Below are positions 11,931-23,585 of a stretch of 64,000 nt of DNA, piece by piece; within the stretch, counting starts at the first letter, position 1; the number at the start of each line of letters is the position of its first letter. A program made the position numbers and the translations under genes. Source of the DNA: Chimonanthus salicifolius (Eukaryota > Streptophyta > Magnoliopsida > Laurales > Calycanthaceae); NCBI GenBank assembly GCA_013350335.1, contig CM023539.1, forward strand, positions 28,575,043-28,639,042, read 5' to 3'. Under the pieces are notes generated by a model that was given only the letters and a program-made list of their open reading frames with translations, was not told the origin of the DNA and did no database searches.

Positions 11931-12037
11931 GCTAGCTACAATTCTACCAGGATATGCTTCAAACCAGAGAACTGAACTCTGATGTTCTCATATGGTACTA
12001 ATTTCTCTACAAATCGGACTCTAGTCGGTGATATCCC

Positions 12038-13138
12038 TTAAATCTTTCTTTGTAGGTAATCTATCAAAACCTGGTGTGCAGTTAACCAATCCATTCCTAG
12101 AATGATGTCAAAATCTGCCATTTCTATTAAAAAGAAATCATATACTATATCTAGATCATCCATTCTAAGAACACATGATTCGCATATCTGATCAACCTGG
12201 ACTTTCTTTCCTAATGGTGACACTACCATCAAAAGTTTGGTGGCAACTACTGACGATAAATTCAATTTATCCCGACATAATTTAGAGATGAATGAATGTG
12301 AAGCGCCGGTATCTACTAATACTTGTGCCATGAAACTAAAGAGAGGTATGGTACCTTCCATTACAGCGTTCTCTGTCGGCTCCTCCTCCTGGGTTCCCAT
12401 GGTGTAGACTCTTCCTCGAGTCGTCTGAGAGCGTCCTTGATTTCTAGCTTCTCCAGTCCTTCGTAGCGCATTTCCAGATGCCACTGAACCTCTGGAGGGT
12501 GGTGGAGTAGACTGCATTTGAGATTGCATCGGTTTAACATTCTGGGAAGGTCCTGCCATGTTGCTTCGGGTGTCCGGATAAGGACAATCTTTAATGAAAT
12601 GTCCCATTTGTTTGCATCTGAAGCATACTCGGCTGTCAGTTGCTGGAACGTTGTTCTGTGGACATTGCTTTACCGTGTGACCTGGCTGATTACACGTGTA
12701 GCATGCCACTTGCCTGGGCCCAGCGTAACTGGTCTGTCCCACAAATGTTTGTCCCTTCCTAGTGAATGAACTTTTACTAAATTTCCTCTTTTTGTTAGGC
12801 AGAGGAGGTTTCGGTGCATCTCCTTGCCGAGACCGATCCACACTTCTGTTAGTGGTGTTAACTGCTTCCACCATAGAAGCTCGACTAATCACCTCTTCTA
12901 AAGTGGCAAATTGAATTCCTGCCACTTGCCGCTGAAGGAAAGGACGAAGTCCCTCAATATAATGCTGGATTTTCTCCTCCTCATTGTCAAAGATGCGGGG
13001 AGCATATTGATAAAGATTTAGAAACTTTGCGGTGTACTGGGCTACCGTGTCGGAGCCCTGTTTTAGATTGAGGAATTGTCTCCTCTTAGCATCCCTTGCC
13101 ACCTTTGGATAATAGCGAGAAAGGAAAGCTGTACCCAA
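12038..13138 (-). pseudogene. unit 1 gag C-terminal half, nucleocapsid and protease
   Basis: 366-aa open stretch. It begins in the retrotransposon gag domain (FLSRYYPKVARDAKRRQF), then a basic linker, two CCHC knuckles ([14 protein letters not shown] and [14 protein letters not shown]) and an aspartic protease with VDTGASHSF. It ends at TAA 12038 where unit 2 has a Tyr codon. A 1-bp loss near 11969 relative to unit 2 further separates it from the reverse transcriptase. Upstream, a frameshift near 13138 cuts it from the gag N-terminus. Confidence 0.88.
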
Positions 13139-13524
13139 ATCATGGGTTCACGATTTCTCGCATTATATCTGACTTCCCACCATTTATAGGCGTCTCCCTC
13201 CAATTGATAGGTGGCGAGAGTCACCTTTAGGTCCTCAGCTGTGGCTAGAGTGTCGAAGATTCGCCCAATCTGGTTAATCCAGTTTTCAGCTTCAGTTGGT
13301 TCCGCATTTCCCGAGAAAGTCGGCGGGTTTAATTGTTTGAAATTTTTCAGAGCTGAAGTAGCTCTTCCCTCGGGAGTTCTCTCCCGTGGTCAGCGGAGAT
13401 CATCTACAACCCTTTGGAAAGCCTCCACAGTGACACGGACTGCGTCTAAGAGTTCAGGTTGATTCTCTAGGGGTGGTACTGCATTCTCCCCCTGGTTTTC
13501 AGAATCTCCCCGTGATTTTGACAT
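13139..13524 (-). pseudogene. unit 1 gag N-terminus
   Basis: The likely gag start is the ATG at 13522-13524 on minus (MSKSRGDSENQGEN). An in-frame TGA lies at 13390-13392, then gag sequence resumes (KNFKQLNPPTFSGNA, 'AENWINQIGRIFDTL', 'YKWWEVRYNA') until the frameshift near 13138. The TGA and the frameshift are also in units 2 and 3. Plus-strand frames at 13211, 21504 and 24217 are shadows. Confidence 0.82.
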
Positions 13525-13822
13525 CCTGAGGATCATAGGTGTCAATAACATAGTTCAAAGTAAAAATTTCATCACAACACACAGTAACTAAACATACTTA
13601 TATATATTACATTCAAAGGAGATACATAGTCCTTTATACATCCAAGCATATAGATATTCACACATACATACTCCTACTCCTTCCAGTTTCCCATACTAAT
13701 ACTTTCTTACATTCTACGATCACTCTCACATTTTTCCTTACATCTTTACATTTTCACATGTTCTTACATTTTTACAACATTCCCTTTCATCCTCTTCTTT
13801 ATTTTCGAGCCCTACACCTTGA

Positions 13823-14338
13823 TCAGTTTTCAGAGAAAGACAGTGCATCAGAACTACTGTCAATATAGTGAGGGCATGCTCTATAAAGATGTCCATACTC
13901 ACTGCAGTCGGTGCATTGAATATTGATTCCCATTCTTACATAAAAACAGTCAACTCTCATATGCCCAGTCGCACCACAGACAGGACAGATAGGTGGGTAT
14001 CGCAAAGTACATTGCTCATAAATGTGTCCAATTTGTCCGCATAACAAACAAATAGGTGACTGTGTTGCCACTGAATGAGCAACTGGAGCTGCTTCTGGTA
14101 CAGGCTGGTTAACTGGATAAGGTTCATGGGCTTGGGCTGCTTCAACTATAGAGCTCGATGAATAGTGAGGTGAAGGGGTACGTTGGTCACTAGAGGATGA
14201 GATTATGATAGTTTCAGTCAGTTCTGAATCAGTCGACCATATTTCTATCCCTGACTCACTAGTGGATGATTCAATAGTAATAGGATTTCTTCTAGTACCT
14301 CTTCCCATAACCCTGGCGGGAATCCTGTTGTTAGACAT
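13823..14338 (-). CDS. unit 1 extra ORF: triple CCHC zinc-knuckle protein upstream of gag
   Basis: 171-aa intact ORF on the element's sense strand, between the primer site (14473-14484) and the gag start (13524). I take ATG at 14338 (MSNNRIPARV); an in-frame ATG at 14356 would add six residues. A basic N-terminus (ARVMGRGTRR) is followed by an acidic Ser-rich region and a Pro-rich region. Then come three perfect C-X2-C-X4-H-X4-C knuckles at residues 97-110 (CLLCGQIGHIYEQC), 118-131 (CPVCGATGHMRVDC) and 142-155 (CTDCSEYGHLYRAC), and a short Ser tail. These are additional to gag's own two knuckles and not a copy of them. Binding to element RNA or DNA is the obvious guess, but the function is unknown. 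Unit 3 has an identical product; unit 2 has a stop. Confidence 0.8.
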   Translation of the reverse strand: MSNNRIPARVMGRGTRRNPITIESSTSESGIEIWSTDSELTETIIISSSSDQRTPSPHYSSSSIVEAAQAHEPYPVNQPVPEAAPVAHSVATQSPICLLCGQIGHIYEQCTLRYPPICPVCGATGHMRVDCFYVRMGINIQCTDCSEYGHLYRACPHYIDSSSDALSFSEN

Positions 14339-14472
14339 ATCTGTCCAAAACAACACAACAGAGTCAGTGGCATACTGAAATGTTTTTTTTTTTTTTTAAA
14401 TCCAACTATGTTTGAGCTCACTATAAGCATCTAACTACGTACTACCCATCACAGTCCGAGAGCTTGAATCAT

Positions 14473-14484
14473 GCTCTGATAACA
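14473..14484 (-). other. primer-binding site of unit 1
   Basis: On minus TGTTATCAGAGC, one mismatch from the initiator Met tRNA site TGGTATCAGAGC, four bases inside LTR-B. Same sequence at 22764-22775 (unit 2) and 25477-25488 (unit 3). Confidence 0.8.
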
Positions 14485-14487
14485 CCT

Positions 14488-17400
14488 TGTCACGCCCCGA
14501 ACCCAGATGTGGGCCGGAACGTGACTAATTATTATTTTTTTTTTAAACAATAAACTCTAATCACCCATCATCATAACTAGGCTGGATCTTCAAGTTTACC
14601 AAAACCCGATCATAGAGAATGTCACACGTGCTTTTCACACATGGACTCAAACATATACCATATGTCCCATATACAACCCATATCACACAACGAATATTTT
14701 TATCCATCAGCGTTACGCACGAAAGCATAGTGGATATAATGTATACGACATTAAAACTTACAGACATAAGTTTTTTATGCCACATGAGGCATATTCATTA
14801 TAAATACTCAAACACATTTAAACAAGCAAATGGTTTACACGTGCGGAAAACCTTAGGAACTTCTAAGTTCCGACTTTCAACGAGGCACCACTGGTCCCTC
14901 CAATCCTTCCTCTGGTTCAGATCCTGCATTGTAAGGGACGTGAGCAACAGCCCAATGGGGAGAACTAACCATAAAATCCAATGACTGTAATGCAACAATG
15001 CATAAGCAATGCATGTCATATAAAAGCATGTTATATCCCATTTTCACCCTAGGATCATCTTCTAAGGTTTTTACTCACATTGTATTGTTAACACTGGGGT
15101 CAGTCCCCAGCCATGTTACAACACCGGGGTCAGCCCCCATTTAAAGTTCCAACCAGAACTAATATTAATTCCTCCACGGAAATAATATAACAGCTTGCAA
15201 GTGCATAAGGTCTCCACGACCCGGTCTACTAGCCCATCCAACACCAACGGTTGATGGCGGTCGACCACAGCCTATTAATACGTCCATTCCAACGGTTCGC
15301 AAACGGTGTTGGGCTAATCTCAGCAATTATAGCCTAACGGCAAAAATCAAACTTTACAAAGTTATTATTTTCCACAGATTTAACTTATGAACATAATTAT
15401 CACATGCAAATGTCAAATGCATGATAATGCATGATTTCCAGTGCCCTCCTTACACAGGGACTTATTCTGAGAGAACCACCATATTTCAGCCTTACCATTT
15501 GGTGTATCCAATACCAATACAAGAGATCAATAAAACAATCAATATCACACAACATATAAAACTGGATTTAATAACACGAATGCATTCACCCAATTTTTAC
15601 TCGACAATTCCCAGACACTCCATGGGTCCATACTGCGTTAGAGACTAAAAGTCCTCGACTTCCCGATACCATTTTAACGCCTACATTCTAAACAGTCAGA
15701 ACATTTACATCCCTTACATGTAGGCAGTGTCAGGTCTCGTATTCTAGACCATGGGTCCCATTTCAGTCTGATGTTAGTGGGTTTAACATATAACACAATA
15801 CAAGTGTTGGTTCGAGTCTCCTCACCTTCTCCGGTTGAGTTTCTCACAGAAAATCTGTAAGATAGAGTAAAATGTATAAATTTTCTATTTCTCAGTATAT
15901 ACGCATAATAATCTCCCAAACCCCGTGGTATTGTTCTAGAAAACATAATATGTGTAATGAGTCACCTAGGCTCTTTCTACTCCTTTAAATCATGTCAGAA
16001 AGTTAGTTGTCAGCCATCCAAAACATTACAATAAAATGAAAAATATAAAGTACTTAGTGCCTTCTCTCGTATTGTCTTCTGGAGAAAGGACCATTAAGAC
16101 GTATTGTGAGAGGCTCAGAGGGTACAGAGACAGTAAAGTAAATAAAAGTACTCAGTGCCCTATCCTCGTATTGTCTTCTGGAAGAAGGACCATGGAGACA
16201 TATTGAGAATGTGGCCCAGAGGGTACAGAGACAGTAAAGTAAATAAAAGTACTCAGTGCCCTATCCTCGTATTGTCTTCTAGAAGAAGGACCATGGTGAC
16301 GTATTGAGAATGTGGCCCAGAGGGTACAGTACAGGAATTTAAACACATAAGGCGGAAAATAAACACACAATAGTCACCTGGGGTTAATCTTTTCCCCGAT
16401 TTTACTTAGGGTCAAAAATTATATTTTGAACGTAAAATAATACGAATCTTGAGGGTAAAATTTAAATTTTAAGAGGAAATCTATTTTTCCTCCATTAAAA
16501 AACTCATTTTTCTTTGAACCCCAATACTAAGCTATTTTACTCCTAATTTGCTATGGAGTTAATAAAAATAAAAATAGAATTATTTCGATACTTTGGATGC
16601 AAAATTCTGTGTAAGATTGACTAAATTTGAAAACCCTTAAAAGAATACGGGAAACCCAAATGTTTGGCTGCTGCTGGTATGGCCAAAGCAAGAGAAAGAA
16701 GAGGAAAGAAAAGAAAATAGGAGAGAGAGGGCTTGCTGTTTTTGAAAGAGGGAGAGGGAGCAAAACAGCAGAGGTGTTTTTTTTTCTTTATGTTCTAGCT
16801 TCCTCGCCGATTACTCCTATTTATAGGCAACCGTATGGATTTTTTTAATCATACAGGTTGCCGAAGTTATTCATAGGTTTATAGGTTTTTTAATAACTAT
16901 GCATTTATTGTTATATATTTTATAATTACTATTACAACTGCCACCAACCGCATAGGCAATTGGCGGTGTTGTAATCTTCCAACACAGCTACAAGCTACAT
17001 CCGTAGCTTTAAAACTCATCTTTCATCTGTTTCTGATATTATTTTATAATATAATATTAGTTTATTCTTTTTACTATTTACATCTATGTCTTTTCTTTTA
17101 TCGGGGTATTTCAGGGTCTCACTAAATTGATACAATTAGTTCAGTAGGTCAGGTATTAAAAGCTGAGCATTGTATTAAAATTTGGAGTGAAATCTATCTC
17201 AAAACCCAGTGTTTTTGCTAAAAATCACCGTTTTAACAAAATCTCTTAATCTTCAAAATTCTTTTTGAAAGTATCCAACCCTATAGTTTGATAGAGTAAA
17301 TTTGTCTGATAAAAACATTCTAAAGTTTCAAAGTGTTTTGAAGTCAAAAACCACATTTTCTAAGTGAAAGAATATTCAGCGGCCCATATTTCATGGCTTA

Positions 17401-17900
17401 AAATAAATATCAAAAACTAACTATTTTAGAGTGTAAAGAAATAAACAACTTAGTTATAATACAGATTGAGTACTGACTCTCTCTGTATATTTTTAGGACT
17501 TTCTCTGTCCTGTCAAATTGGGATTTTACCACTTTAAAACTTAGGGGTAAAATAAATTATCGAAATTATAGCGAGATTGGCATGTCATTAGGTCCGGAAT
17601 TTAAAAATAATGTATAATCTAAAATTTGAAGTTCAAACTAAGTCAAATGACTGAGTTTATACAGCAGCTAAGGTTTAAGCCTAAAATAATATTATTATTA
17701 TATTCGTAACTCACCCATATATCTTTGAAACTTAATTAGAAGAGTTACCGGATTCGGATCAAGTCAAACTTAGATCCGTTGAAAAACTTATTTGATACAC
17801 TTTACAATTAGAGGAAATTATTTCATAATTAACGGATAAAATTTATTTAATTAATCATAATTAATCATAATTAATTCCTAAATTCGGCTGGGGTATTACA
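14488..17900 (-). repeat. G1 LTR-B (3413 bp), shared by units 1 and 2
   Basis: Serves as 5' LTR of unit 1 (primer site at 14473) and 3' LTR of unit 2 (polypurine tract at 17901). It is shorter than LTR-A mainly because about 34 bp are missing near 15749 after CTAGACC. TATA box at 16814-16826. The tandem repeat is at about 16049-16328. Confidence 0.92.
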
Positions 17901-17956
17901 TTCCACCCCCCTTAAAGAAATTTCGTCCCGAAATTTAAATAGAAAAAGTCATACCT

Positions 17957-18679
17957 TTAATTAGCAAAGAGAATCGGGTATAATTTCCTCATAGTCGATT
18001 CTGGTTCCCAAATGACGTGCTGAGTTCCTTGGTGTTGCCATAACACCTGTACTAGTTGTATAGTTTTTCGTCGAAGTACCTGAGTCCTGGTATCTTGGAT
18101 CTCAAGGGGTATTTCTTCAAAATTTAGATCTTCAGCGATTTCAATGTCTTCCACGTTCAACACGTGAGATGGATCTGGTTCGTATTTTCTGAGCATAGAT
18201 ACATGAAATGTATTGTGTACCTTTTCTAGGCTTGGAGGTAGTGCTATATGATAAGCAACTTCTCCGATTCTCTTCAAAATTTCGAAAGGTCCAACGTATC
18301 GTGGTGACAACTTTCCTCTACGTCCAAATCTCTGTATTCCATGACATGGAGCTACACGTAGGAACACAAAGTCTCCGACTTCAAATTCCAATGGTCTCCG
18401 TCTTTTATCAGCGTAACTTTTTTGTCGGCTCTGAGCGGTTTTGAGACGTTGCTTTATGACTTCCACTTGTTCTGTCGTTTCACGTACCATATCTGGTCCT
18501 AACAAAGCTTTTTCTCCTACTTCTGTCCAACACAAAGGTGATCTACGGGGTCTACCGTATAAAGCCTCGTACGGTGCCATTTGTATACTTGACTGATTGC
18601 TATTGTTGTATACAAATTCAATTAAAGCTAGATGATCTTCCCAACTTCCTTGCATGTCCATGACACATGCTCTCAACAT
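17957..18679 (-). pseudogene. unit 2 integrase C-terminus with chromodomain-like tail
   Basis: 240-aa open stretch from [16 protein letters not shown] through MAPYEALYGR to the chromodomain-like tail ending 'MRKLYPILFAN'. Unlike unit 1 it has no stops here. It begins just downstream of where the catalytic glutamate should be, because the same deletion as in unit 1 removed the zinc and catalytic core (junction near 18674-18679). Confidence 0.87.
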
Positions 18680-19490
18680 CGCTTTGTTGTCGTTCTAGTA
18701 CTATTCCGACTATTTCGGGTTGCAGCACTACATTTTGAATCCATGCCGATTCACTACTTTCGACCAATTCTAAATCATAGTCAGATAGAATTTCTAATAA
18801 TTTCCATTGTAATGACGCTACCTTTGCAACATCACCACGAGACTTCCTACTTAGAGCATCTGCTACCACATTAGCTTTTCCAGGATGGTAGGAGAGTTCA
18901 AAGTCATAATCTCCTAAATACTCCATCCATCTCCGTTGTCTCATATTTAAATCTTTCTGAGTGAATAAATACTTGAGACTATGGTGATCAGAAAAGACAT
19001 TGAATCATTCACCATATAAGTAATGTCTCCAAAGTTTCAGGGCAAACACCACTGCTGCTAGTTCTAAGTCATGAGTGGGGTAGTTTTGCTTGTGTCCTTT
19101 CAACTGTCTGGACCCATAAGTAACTACTTTTCCCTCTTGCATTAAAACACACCCTAATCCCAGTTTGGAAGCATCACAATAGACCTCATAACCACGTCCT
19201 TGTTCAGGTATGATTAACACAGGAGAGGTGGTTAGGTTATCCTTTAGGTCCTGAAATGTTTTCTCACAGTCTTCTATCCACTCAAATTTGACATCTTTTC
19301 GTGTCAAATGAGTCATTGGTACTGCAATTTGAGAGAAATTTGGGATAAATTTTTGGTAACAGCCCGCTAAACCCATAAAACTTCGAATTTCTGTCACATT
19401 TTTAGGCCTTTCCCAATTCATAGCTGTTTTCACTTTTGTCGGATCCACCGAAATTCCATCTGCCGACACCACATGTCCGAGAAATTAGAC
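18680..19490 (-). pseudogene. unit 2 RNase H
   Basis: Two open stretches, 19005-19472 ([14 protein letters not shown], '[15 protein letters not shown]') and 18618-18944 ([26 protein letters not shown]), are separated by TGA at 19005, the same stop as in unit 1. Two further stops near 19478-19490 cut it from the reverse transcriptase. Confidence 0.87.
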
Positions 19491-21167
19491 TTATGTCAGC
19501 CAAAATTCACATTTACTGAGTTTAGCATATAATTGGTGATCCCGTAAAGTCTGTAAAATGACACGTAGATGCTGTTCATGTTCCTCTTCAGTCGACAAAT
19601 ATATTAAAATATCATCGATGAAGACAATTACGAATTCTCTTAAATATGGTTGGAAAATCCGATTCATCAAATCCATGAAAGTTGCAGGTGCATTTGTTAC
19701 TCCAAAAGGCATGACCAGAAACTCATATAAGCCATATTGGGTACGAAAAGCAGTTTTGGGAATATCTTCCTCCCTGACTTGAAGTTGGTGATACCCAGAT
19801 CTCAAGTCAATTTTTGAGAAACACCTTGCTCCTCTCAACAAGTCAAATAGATCATCTATTCTAGACAATGGGTACTTGTTTTTTATGGTTACTTGGTTCA
19901 ATGGCCGGTAATTTATACACATTCTCAGTGACCCATCTTTTTTTTTTACAAAGAGAGCTGGTGCACTCCAAGGTGAATTACTCAAACGAATGAAACCAAG
20001 TTGGAGAAGTTCATCTATTTGCTTGGCTAACTCTTTTTGTTCGACCGGCGCCATCCTATATGGTGCCATAGATATAGGAGATATTCCAGGCTGCAGGTCA
20101 ATTACAAAGTCTATCTCTCGGCGTGGAGGTAAACCACTGAGTTTATCTGGAAATACATCTGGAAACTCACAAACCACTCGAGACAAACTGGCTTTTGTAC
20201 CTTCTACATCCTCCCATCCCATGCTAGCTACAATTCTACCAGGATATGCCTTCAAACCAGAGAACTGAACTCTGATGTTCTCATATGGTACTAATTTCTC
20301 TACAAATCGGACTCTGGTCGGTGATATCCCATAAATCTTTCTTTGTAGGCAATCTATCAAAACCTGGTGTGCAGTTAACCAATCCATTCCTAGAATGATG
20401 TCAAAATCTGCCATTTCTATTAAAAAGAAATCATATACTATATGTAGATCATCCATTCTAAGAACACAGGATTCACATATCTGATCAACCCGTACTTTCT
20501 TTCCTAATGGTGACACTACCATCAAAAGTTTGGTGGCAACTACTGACGATAAATTCAATTTATCCCGACATGATTTAGAGATGAATGAATGTGAAGCGCC
20601 GGTATCTACTAATACTTGTGCCATGAAACTAAAGAGAGGTATGGTACCATCCATTACAGCGTTCTCTGTCGGCTCCTCCTCCTGGGTTCCCATGGTGTAG
20701 ACTCTTCCTCGAGTCGTCTGAGAGCGTCCTTGATTTCTAGCTTCTCCAGTCCTTCGTAGCGCATTTCCAGATGCCACTGAACCTCTGGAGGGTGGTGGAG
20801 TAGACTGCATTTGAGATTGCATCGGTTTAACATTCTGGGAAGGTCCTGCCATGTTGCTTCGGGTGTCCGGATAAGGACAGTCTTTAATGAAATGTCCCAT
20901 TCGTTTGCATCTGAAGCATACTCGACTGTCAGCTGTTGGAACGTTGTTCTGTGGACATTGCTTTACCGTGTGACCCGGCTGATTACGCGTGTAGCATGCC
21001 ACTTGCCTGGGCCCAGTGTAACTGGTCTGTCCCACAAATGTTTGTCCCTTCCTAGTGAATGAACTTTTACTAAATTTCCTCTTTTTGTTAGGCAGAGGAG
21101 GTTTCAGTGCATCTCCTTGCCGAGATCGTTCCACATTTTTGTTAGTGGTGTTAACTGCTTCCACCAT
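19491..21167 (-). pseudogene. unit 2 nucleocapsid-protease-reverse transcriptase
   Basis: 558-aa open stretch joining gag knuckles, protease and reverse transcriptase in one frame, so the family uses a single gag-pol frame here. The first knuckle has lost a ligand (CYTRNQPGH instead of CYTCNQPGH); the second is intact ([14 protein letters not shown]). Protease VDTGASHSF and RT FIDD are present. It ends in RT at KCEFWLT. Confidence 0.9.
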
Positions 21168-21173
21168 AGAAGC

Positions 21174-21817
21174 TCAACTAATCACCTTTTCTAAAGTGGC
21201 AAATTGAATTCCTGCCACTTGCCGCTGAAGGAAAGGACGAAGTCCCTCAATATAATGCTGGATTTTCTCCTCCTCATTGTCAAAGATGCAGGGAGCATAT
21301 TGACAAAGATTTAGAAACTTTGCGGTGTACTGGGCTACCGTGTCGGAGCCCTGTTTTAGATCGAGGAATTGTCTCCTCTTAGCATCCCTTGCCACCTTTG
21401 GATAATAGCGAGAAAGGAAAGCTGTACCCAAATCATGGGTTCACGATTTCTCGCATTATATCTGACTTCCCACCATTTATAGGCGTCTCCCTCCAATTGA
21501 TAGGTGGCGAGAGTCACCTTTAGGTCCTCAGCTGTGGCTAGAGTGTCGAAGATTCGCCCAATCTGGTTAATCCAGTTTTCAGCTTCAGTTGGTTCCGCAT
21601 TTCCCGAGAAAGTCGGCGGGTTTAATTGTTTGAAATTTTTCAGAGCTGAAGTAGCTCTTCCCTCGGGAGTTCTCTCCCGTGGTCAGCGGAGATCATCTAC
21701 AACCCTTTGGAAAGCCTCCACAGTGACACGGACTGCGTCTAAGAGTTCAGGTTGATTCCCTGGAGGTGGTACTGCATTCTCCTCCTGGTTTTCAGAATCT
21801 CCCCGTGATTCTGACAT
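21174..21817 (-). pseudogene. unit 2 gag N-terminal part
   Basis: Gag from ATG 21817 with the shared TGA near 21683 and the shared frameshift near 21431, then FLSRYYPKVARDAKRRQF to a TGA near 21174 (unit 1 has CGA there). Confidence 0.82.
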
Positions 21818-22115
21818 CCTGAGGATCATAGGTATCAATAACAAAGTTCAAAGTAAAAATTTCATCACAACACACAGTAACTAAACATACTTATATATAT
21901 CACATTCAAAGGAGATACATAGTCCTTTATACATCCAAGCATATAGATATTCACACATACATACTCCTACTCCTTCCAGTTTCCCATACTAATACTTTCT
22001 TACATTCTACGATCACTCTCACATTTTTCCTTACATCTTTACATTTTCACATGTTCTTACATTTTTACAACATTCCCTTTCATCCTCTTCTTTATTTTCA
22101 AGCCCTACACCTTGA

Positions 22116-22631
22116 TCAGTTTTCAGAGGAAGACAGTGCATCAGAACTACTATCAATATAGTGAGGGCATGCTCTATAAAGATGTCCATACTCACTGCAG
22201 TTGGTGCATTGAATATTGATTCCCATTCTTACATAAAAACAGTCAACTCTCATATGCCCAGTTGCACCACAGACAGGACAGATAGGTGGGTATCGCAAAG
22301 TACATTGCTCATAAATGTGTCCAATTTGTCCGCATAACAAACAAATAGGTGACTGTGTTGCCACTGAATGAGCAACTAGAGCTGCTTCTGGTACAGGCTG
22401 GTTAACTGGATAAGGTTCATGGGCTTGGGCTGCTTCAACTATAGAGCTCGATGACTAGTGAGGTGAAGGGGTACGTTGGTCACTAGAGGATGAGATTATG
22501 ATAGTTTCAGTCGGTTCTGAATCAGTCGACCATATTTCTATCCCTGAATCACTAGTGGATGATTCAATAGTAATAGGATTTCTTCTAGTACCTCTTCCCA
22601 TAACCCTGGCGGGAATCCTGTTGTTAGACAT
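22116..22631 (-). pseudogene. unit 2 copy of the triple zinc-knuckle ORF, one stop
   Basis: Same position, length (516 bp) and start as in unit 1, but TAT has become TAG at 22452-22454, about one third of the way in. All three knuckles are still spelled downstream (third is CTNCSEYGHLYRAC). A few other substitutions are seen (SES to SDS, FSEN to SSEN). Confidence 0.8.
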
Positions 22632-22778
22632 ATCTGTCCAAAACAACACAACAGAGTCAGTGGCATACTGAAATTTTTTTTTTTTTTTAAATCCAACTAT
22701 GTTTGAGCTCACTATAAGCATCTAACTACGTACTACCCATCACAGTCCGAGAGCTTGAACCATGCTCTGATAACACCT

Positions 22779-23585
22779 TGTCACGTCCCGAACCCAGATG
22801 TGGGCCCGGAACGCGACTAATTATTTTTTTTTCAAACAATAAACTCTAATCACCCATCGTCATAACTAGGCTGGATCTTCAAGTTTACCAAAACCCGATC
22901 CTAAAAAATGTTACACGTGCTTTTCACACATGGACTCAAACATATATCATATGTCCCATATACAACCCATATCACACAACGAATATTTTTATCCATCAGC
23001 GTTACGCACGAAAGCATAGTGGATATAATGTATACGACATTAAAACTTACAGACATAAGTTTCTTATGCCACATGAGGCATATTCATTATAAATACTCAA
23101 ATATATTTAAGCAAGCAAATGGTTTACACGTGCAGAAAACCTTAGGAACTTCTAAGTTCCGACTTTCAACGAGGCACCACTGGTCCCTCCAATCCTTCCT
23201 CTGGTTCAGATCCTGCATTTTAAGGGACGTGAGCAACAGCCTAGTGGGGAGAACTAACCATAAAATCCAATGACTGTAATGCAACAATGCATAAGCAATG
23301 CATGTCATATAAAAGCATGTTATATCCCATTTTCACCCTAGGATCATCTTCTAAGGTTTTTACTCACATTGTATTGTTAACACTGGGGTCAGTCCCCAGC
23401 CATGTTACAACACCGGGGTCAGCCCCCATTTAAAGTTCCAACCAGAGCTAATATTAATTCCTCCACGAAAATAATATAGCAACTTGCAAGTGCATAAGGT
23501 CTCCACGACCCGGTCTACTAGCCCATCCAACACCAACGGTTGATGGCGGTCGACCACAGCCTACTAACACGTCCAACCCAACGGT
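22779..23585 (-). repeat. G1 LTR-C, truncated (807 bp)
   Basis: Begins TGTCACGTCCCG and matches LTR-A to ACGTCCAACCCAACGG, then jumps at about 23585 straight into gag nucleocapsid sequence (AAGGACAATCTTTAATG). The rest of the LTR and all of pol of unit 3 are missing. The junction has at most 1-2 bp of overlap. Confidence 0.88.

Noticed and set aside
17901..22778. Units 1 and 2 as two independent neighbouring insertions
   Set aside because: There is one LTR, not two, between them, with no target-site duplication at 14487 or 17901; primer site and purine tract flank the same LTR copy.
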